8,549 nt of DNA from assembly GCA_016302435.1 (NCBI GenBank), contig JAEDNQ010000097.1, positions 1 through 8,549 on the forward strand, in the 5' to 3' direction. Origin of the DNA: Bacteroidaceae bacterium. Its GTDB lineage: Bacteria; Bacteroidota; Bacteroidia; Bacteroidales; Bacteroidaceae. Below are positions 4,613-8,549 of the stretch, in pieces. Position numbers and translations under genes: made by a program. A model generated the notes under the pieces. That model did not search any database. It saw only the letters and a program-made list of their open reading frames with translations, and was not told where the DNA came from. Every line of letters begins with the position of its first letter. The first letter of the stretch is position 1.

Positions 4613-5983
4613 ATGGAACAACTGCTCAACATCACACAACACATAAGCGACCTCCTATGGGGATGGCCCATGATCATCCTCCTGCTCGGCACCCACATTT
4701 TTCTCACCTTCCGTCTGAAGATACCGCAGAGGAAGATACTCACCGCCATCAAGCTCTCCGTCAAGAAAGACAAAGGCTCCAGTGGCGACGTGAGCCAGTT
4801 TGCCGCTTTAGCCACATCTCTTGCAGCCACCATAGGCACAGGCAACATCATCGGAGTGGCAACAGCCATCAGCCTCGGCGGGCCTGGAGCCGTGCTGTGG
4901 TGCTGGATGACAGGCGTCTTCGGCATAGCCACAAAATACGGCGAGGGACTGCTCGCCATCAAGTACCGCGTCAAGACAGATAGCGGACGCATGCTCGGCG
5001 GTCCAATGTATGCCTTAGAGAAGGGACTTGGCATGAAATGGCTCGGTGTGCTCTTCAGCGTCTTCACCGCCGTGGCAGCCTTTGGCATAGGCAACACGGT
5101 GCAGGCCAATGCCATAAGCGAGAACCTGTCCCTCGTGTGCGCCGACATGATAGAACCAGAGTACACACGCATGTTCGTCGGCTTTCTCCTCGCCGCCATC
5201 GTTGGCTTCGTCGTCATAGGCGGTGTGCAGAGCATAGCCAAGTGGTGCACAGCCCTCGTGCCGATGATGGCCCTGCTCTACGTGGCAGGCTGCATCTACA
5301 TCCTCTGTCTCAATGCCCCCTACCTCGGCCAAGCCGTCCACCTCATCGTCAGCGAGGCCTTCTCCCTTGACGCCATGGCAGGCGGCACAGCCGGCACAGT
5401 CGTCATGTGTGCAGCCCGATACGGCATAGCGCGCGGACTCTTCTCCAACGAGTCGGGCATGGGGTCAGCCCCCATCGTGGCAGCTGCCGCCCAGACACGC
5501 AACCCTGTGCGCCAAGCCCTCGTCTCCTCTACAGGCACCTTTTGGGACACCGTGGTCATCTGCGCCATCACAGGCCTCGTCATCGTGTCGTCCATCATAG
5601 CCAACCCCGACATTAGCCAGTCAGACGGCGGCATGCTCACCAAGAAGGCCTTCGGCATGATACCCTACGTCGGCACGCCCATCCTCACCTTCGGCATCCT
5701 CACCTTCGCCTTCTCCACCATCCTCGGCTGGAGCTACTACGGCGAGCGAGCCATGGAATATCTTGCAGGACGCAAGAGCATCATCTTCTACCGCATAGTG
5801 TACATCCTCATGCTCTACTCCGGAGCCACCATGAGCCTCTCCCTCGTATGGAACCTCGCCGACATCATGAACGCCCTCATGGCTCTCCCCAACCTCATCT
5901 CACTCATATTCCTCTCAGGCGTGATAGCGTGCGATACACGCCACTACCTCTGGGAAAAGAACCTCGACGAAGAAAGCGACTAA
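4613..5983 (+). CDS. Sodium:alanine/glycine symporter, AGCS family
   Basis: A 456-residue inner-membrane transporter that takes up alanine, glycine or a related small amino acid with Na+ (or H+). About ten to eleven hydrophobic segments are present. Family landmarks are AALATSLAATIGTGNIIGVATAISLGG (64-90), the AGCS signature region GGPGAVLWCWMTGVFGIATKYGEG (89-112), LGGPMYALEKGLG (128-140), FGIGNTVQANAIS (157-169) and GLFSNESGMGSAPIVAAAA (275-293). Length is normal for the family. The ATG at 4613 (MEQLLN) is chosen because the reading frame open upstream to 4433 runs through the terminator hairpin and encodes low-quality sequence. The next gene, a cation:proton antiporter, starts 59 nt after the stop with no terminator or recognisable promoter between, so the two are probably cotranscribed. 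The exact substrate cannot be told from sequence. Confidence 0.93.
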   Translation: MEQLLNITQHISDLLWGWPMIILLLGTHIFLTFRLKIPQRKILTAIKLSVKKDKGSSGDVSQFAALATSLAATIGTGNIIGVATAISLGGPGAVLWCWMTGVFGIATKYGEGLLAIKYRVKTDSGRMLGGPMYALEKGLGMKWLGVLFSVFTAVAAFGIGNTVQANAISENLSLVCADMIEPEYTRMFVGFLLAAIVGFVVIGGVQSIAKWCTALVPMMALLYVAGCIYILCLNAPYLGQAVHLIVSEAFSLDAMAGGTAGTVVMCAARYGIARGLFSNESGMGSAPIVAAAAQTRNPVRQALVSSTGTFWDTVVICAITGLVIVSSIIANPDISQSDGGMLTKKAFGMIPYVGTPILTFGILTFAFSTILGWSYYGERAMEYLAGRKSIIFYRIVYILMLYSGATMSLSLVWNLADIMNALMALPNLISLIFLSGVIACDTRHYLWEKNLDEESD

Positions 5984-6042
5984 AACCATAAAAGCAACAG
6001 AAGCTATATAAAAGCCAATCATCCTTTTTCAAGCTATCAGAC

Positions 6043-7941
6043 ATGATACAAGACCTCTGCATCATCATGATCACGGCTGGCATAACCAGCCTCATCTTCA
6101 AGCTCCTCGGCCAGCCAGTAGTGCTCGGCTACATAGTGGCAGGCATGTTTGTCGGCCCCCACATGCTGGGGGAGTCTTGGGTAGGCAATTCCGGCAACGT
6201 GGAGACATGGGGAGAGATAGGCGTGCTCTTCCTCCTCTTCAGCCTCGGACTGGAGTTCTCCTTCAAGAAACTGCTGAAGGTGGGCAGCACCGCCCTCATA
6301 GGAGCAGGCACCATTGTCGTCGGCATGATGACAGCGGGCATGCTCACCGCCCACCTCCTCGGCTGGGACTCCATGAACGCCCTCTTCCTCGGCGGCATGC
6401 TCTGCATGTCGTCCACCACCATCGTCTTCAAGGCCATAGAGGAGGCTGGACTTCAGAGCCACCGCTTTGCAGGCGTATGCTTCGGCATACTCATCGTCGA
6501 GGATCTCTTCGCCGTGGTACTCATGGTGCTGCTCACGTCCATCGCTGTCAAAAACGAGTTTGAAGGCCAGGAACTGATGTGGCAGGTGGGCAAGCTCGCC
6601 CTCTACATCAGCATGTGGTTCATCCTTGGCATCACCATCATCCCCACCTTCCTGAAAAAGTTTAAGAAGCACCTCAACAACGAGACGCTGACCATCTTCT
6701 CCATCGGCCTCTGCCTCGGCATGGTGCTCCTCGCCGTGCAGGCAGGCTTCAGCAGCGCCCTTGGAGCCTTCATCATGGGCTCGGTGCTTGCCGAGACGAT
6801 AGAAGCAGAACGCATAGAACATCTCGTCCAGCCAGTCAAGAACATCTTCGGAGCCATCTTCTTCGTCTCCGTCGGCATGATGATAGACCCCCATCTGCTC
6901 TTGCAGTACTGGCTGCCCATCAGCGTCATCACCGTCGTCGTCATCACAGGTCAGATATTCTTCGGCAGCCTCGGCACTCTCCTCTCTGGCCAGCCCCTCA
7001 GAGTAGCCCTTCAGACAGGCTTCTCACTGGTGCAGATAGGTGAGTTTGCCTTCATCATAGCCAATCTCGGACAGAGCCTCCATGTGACCGACGCCAATCT
7101 CTACCCCATCGTCGTGGCGGTTAGCGTCATCACAACCTTCCTCACTCCCTACATCATGCGCCTCGCCTACCCTACTCTCGCCTTCTTCGAGAATCACCTC
7201 AGCGAGAGCGCGCGCAAGGTGCTCGACAGTTATGCTGAGCGGAGACACTCTACCTCCAACCGCTCGCCCCATCTCCACACTCCCGTGCGCATCAGGCGAA
7301 TCATCCGCTTCATCCTGCTCAACATCTCCATGGCTCCAGGCATCAACCAGCTCCTGCGCCTCTTCAGAGGCAACCTCTATGCTCGCGAACGTCTGGCAGA
7401 GTCGAAGAGAGGCCTTGAGCGCGAAGTGGAGAAGAGGCTTCTCACTATGGCCATCAACATAGCTGAGGTAGAGGTGCCACCCTCTTCCGCCTTTGCCGGA
7501 CGTGCCCTCAAAGATCTCAACATACGCCACTCCACAGGAGCCAACATTGTGCGCATCATCCGCGGAGGCATCAACATCAACATCCCCGGAGGCAACCACC
7601 GCCTCTATCCTGGCGACCGCATCATCATAGCAGGCACCGAGACAGACCTCTCACTCTTCCAGAAGATGCTCGACACCAGCATTGCTACCTCCGATGACAA
7701 TGTCCCCTCACCTTCCAACAGCATAGTGCTCGACAACTACACAATCACGCCTGCCTCACCGCTCTGCGGCAAGAGCATACGCGACACTCGCATACGTGAG
7801 CAAGGCGAATGTGTCATCATCGGTGTGGCCACACCCTCCAACACCTTCGTCACCAACCCCGACCCTAACATCATCCTCCGTCCCGACGATGTCATCATCG
7901 TGGCTGGTGAACAGCAGAAGATAGAGGCCTTCTTCGGATAG
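6043..7941 (+). CDS. CPA2-family monovalent cation:proton antiporter with two C-terminal RCK_C domains
   Basis: A 632-residue inner-membrane protein that exchanges K+ or Na+ for H+, or acts as a regulated cation efflux system, for pH and ion homeostasis. The N-terminal Na_H_Exchanger domain (about 1-380) carries GYIVAGMFVGPHMLG (29-43), LFSLGLEFSF (65-74), MSSTTIVFKAIEEAG (122-136), an acidic pair in ILIVEDLFAVVL (149-160; E153-D154 in the usual ion-binding region), SALGAFIMGSVLAE (238-251), FFVSVGMMIDP (273-283) and LVQIGEFAFIIANLG (329-343). A basic, mostly soluble linker (about 385-472) has one modest hydrophobic patch (IIRFILLNISM). Two RCK_C/TrkA_C domains follow at about 474-545 and 562-631, each with the family's PGD/PDD turn and hydrophobic strand (LYPGDRIIIAG; LRPDDVIIVAG), and probably bind a regulatory ligand. 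No TrkA_N (NAD-binding) domain is present. The start follows the symporter stop by 59 nt. Confidence 0.93.
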   Translation: MIQDLCIIMITAGITSLIFKLLGQPVVLGYIVAGMFVGPHMLGESWVGNSGNVETWGEIGVLFLLFSLGLEFSFKKLLKVGSTALIGAGTIVVGMMTAGMLTAHLLGWDSMNALFLGGMLCMSSTTIVFKAIEEAGLQSHRFAGVCFGILIVEDLFAVVLMVLLTSIAVKNEFEGQELMWQVGKLALYISMWFILGITIIPTFLKKFKKHLNNETLTIFSIGLCLGMVLLAVQAGFSSALGAFIMGSVLAETIEAERIEHLVQPVKNIFGAIFFVSVGMMIDPHLLLQYWLPISVITVVVITGQIFFGSLGTLLSGQPLRVALQTGFSLVQIGEFAFIIANLGQSLHVTDANLYPIVVAVSVITTFLTPYIMRLAYPTLAFFENHLSESARKVLDSYAERRHSTSNRSPHLHTPVRIRRIIRFILLNISMAPGINQLLRLFRGNLYARERLAESKRGLEREVEKRLLTMAINIAEVEVPPSSAFAGRALKDLNIRHSTGANIVRIIRGGININIPGGNHRLYPGDRIIIAGTETDLSLFQKMLDTSIATSDDNVPSPSNSIVLDNYTITPASPLCGKSIRDTRIREQGECVIIGVATPSNTFVTNPDPNIILRPDDVIIVAGEQQKIEAFFG

Positions 7942-8019
7942 CAGGGTGGAGCATTGGTAACATTCCGTAAAACCAACCATAAAAAATTGCACATCCACAT
8001 AAAAAAAACAGCAAAACAT
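7942..8019. other. Spacer after the antiporter gene, no clear terminator
   Basis: Only a weak TTGGT/ACCAA inverted repeat (7954-7958 and 7972-7976) is visible, with a 13-nt loop and no T-run. A-rich tracts follow (7980-7986 and 8000-8008). Read-through from the antiporter toward ssrA cannot be excluded. Confidence 0.4.
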
Positions 8020-8050
8020 TTTGTCAATTCATCAAAAACCCCTACCTTTG
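8020..8050 (+). promoter_or_regulatory. Bacteroidetes-type promoter of ssrA
   Basis: The -33 element TTTG (8020-8023) and the -7 element TACCTTTG (8043-8050) are separated by exactly 19 nt. The -7 box is identical to that of recR. The mature tmRNA 5' end at 8077 lies 26 nt below the -7 box, which leaves a short 5' leader to be removed, presumably by RNase P. Confidence 0.88.
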
Positions 8051-8076
8051 CCGACCAAAACGGACCAACCAATCAT

Positions 8077-8472
8077 GGGGATGACTGGATTTGACAGCAA
8101 GTCGATGTGGTACGTAAGCATGCAGAGAGTCGTTGCCCCTCTCTATAATCTCAGACATCAACAATTTAATTGGCGAAACATCTTACGCTCTCGCTGCCTA
8201 ATCGAAGCATAGTAGATAGGGCCTAATTCCCTTGCCAGGCGAGGGAACGAGACATCGCCCGGGAAGCTCCCGTCCTGAAGCGTCCCGACCAGCGGTGCTA
8301 TAAAATCAGGAATAGCTCACAGTGGCCTCGAACTGCGAGCGAAGACTTAGAGGCTAAGGATGCAGTTGGTGGTCTTGGTCTTGCTGCATCACGAAAACCA
8401 AAGTCAAGAATAAGCATGTAGAAAGCGTATGGCTTCCTTGTTTGGACGAGGGTTCAATCCCCTCCATCTCCA
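8077..8472 (+). ncRNA. ssrA: Transfer-messenger RNA (tmRNA, 10Sa RNA)
   Basis: tmRNA with SmpB rescues ribosomes stalled on broken mRNA and adds a degradation tag. The 5' end GGGGATGACTGGATTTGACAG is the typical tmRNA start. GGGGATG (8077-8083) pairs with CATCTCC (8465-8471) to form the acceptor stem with one G-U pair, leaving A8472 as discriminator. The T-arm is GAGGG-TTCAATC-CCCTC near the 3' end. The tag frame (8172-8201) reads GETSYALAA and ends in TAA. Between the tag and the T-arm lies the pseudoknot region, with pairing-competent GC-rich segments such as CCTTGCCAGGCGAGGG. The CCA is not encoded (CTT follows the discriminator), so it must be added by tRNA nucleotidyltransferase. Length, about 396 nt, is normal. 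The gene is single, with its own promoter and terminator. Confidence 0.97.
8172..8201 (+). other. tmRNA proteolysis-tag reading frame (GETSYALAA)
   Basis: The codons GGC GAA ACA TCT TAC GCT CTC GCT GCC TAA encode GETSYALAA plus stop, added after the alanine carried by the tmRNA. The YALAA end is the signal recognised by ClpXP-type proteases. The GE start fits the tags of Bacteroidales tmRNAs as I recall them, so the resume codon is probably GGC at 8172. Confidence 0.9.
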
Positions 8473-8480
8473 CTTAACGC

Positions 8481-8529
8481 AATACCGCAACTTATCTCAC
8501 GTGGGACAAGTTGCGGTATTTCCTTTTTT
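8481..8529 (+). terminator. Intrinsic terminator of ssrA
   Basis: A perfect 13-bp stem, AATACCGCAACTT (8481-8493) with AAGTTGCGGTATT (8508-8520), is extended past one A-C mismatch by TCTC/GGGA and capped by an ACGT tetraloop. It is followed by TCC and six T residues (8524-8529). It begins 8 nt after the mature tmRNA 3' end. Confidence 0.9.
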
Positions 8530-8549
8530 ATCAGATGGTTGCGAATGAA

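Noticed and set aside
4594..5250. 218-codon minus-strand open frame
   Set aside because: Antisense shadow of the AGCS symporter; Met/Pro/Ser-rich translation without motifs.
6037..6894. 285-codon open frame on the minus strand, rich in His, Glu and Asp
   Set aside because: It lies wholly opposite the clearly conserved antiporter gene. Its composition is what the complement of ATC/CTC/GCC-rich membrane-protein codons gives, and it has no recognisable motif.
7024..7599. 191-codon minus-strand open frame
   Set aside because: Antisense shadow of the antiporter linker and first RCK_C domain, with no family features.
7954..7976. TTGGT/ACCAA inverted repeat as terminator of the antiporter gene
   Set aside because: Short stem, large loop and no T-run after it.
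8021..8212. 63-codon open frame over the ssrA promoter and 5' part
   Set aside because: It overlaps a confident tmRNA gene and its promoter; there is no protein similarity.

Overview
The window looks like core chromosome from a member of the Bacteroidales, most likely a Prevotella-like organism. The main evidence is four sites matching the Bacteroidetes housekeeping promoter (-7 box TAnnTTTG, three of them with a TTTG/CTTG-type -33 element exactly 19 nt upstream), a tmRNA whose proteolysis tag reads GETSYALAA, and protein families typical of that order. Genus-level placement is inference. I see no prophage, insertion sequence, CRISPR array, tRNA gene or defence system.

Left part (1-2617), all genes on the minus strand. 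From the promoter at 2610-2640 the order is recR (recombination mediator), a four-helix inner-membrane protein of unknown function, and a family 2 glycosyltransferase with a C-terminal extension. The last two genes abut (stop TGA overlaps a possible TTG start) and are probably cotranscribed. Beyond the glycosyltransferase, 1-137 holds a degenerate repeat of about 25-33 nt built on a GCTCGGC core.

Middle (2638-3760), also minus strand. A tightly overlapped three-gene operon encodes a YtxH-type glycine-rich membrane protein, a phage-holin-superfamily/YqjE-like two-helix membrane protein, and a 79-residue protein of unknown function. Promoter, start/stop overlaps and an intrinsic terminator are all visible. 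The terminator's T-tract runs into the -33 box of the recR promoter. The last gene has an unusually complete Shine-Dalgarno sequence for this phylum.

Right part (3819-8549), plus strand. A divergently transcribed SPOR-domain lipoprotein is followed by a strong hairpin. Next come two transport genes 59 nt apart: an AGCS sodium:alanine/glycine symporter and a CPA2 cation:proton antiporter with two C-terminal RCK_C/TrkA_C domains. Together they could couple Na+-driven amino-acid uptake to cation/proton exchange. The window closes with ssrA (tmRNA), which has its own near-consensus promoter and an intrinsic terminator.

Overall this is conserved housekeeping and envelope content. The points worth a second look are small-scale: the edge repeat, the strong internal Shine-Dalgarno, the terminator/promoter overlap, the two hairpins sharing sequence, and two uncharacterised small proteins.
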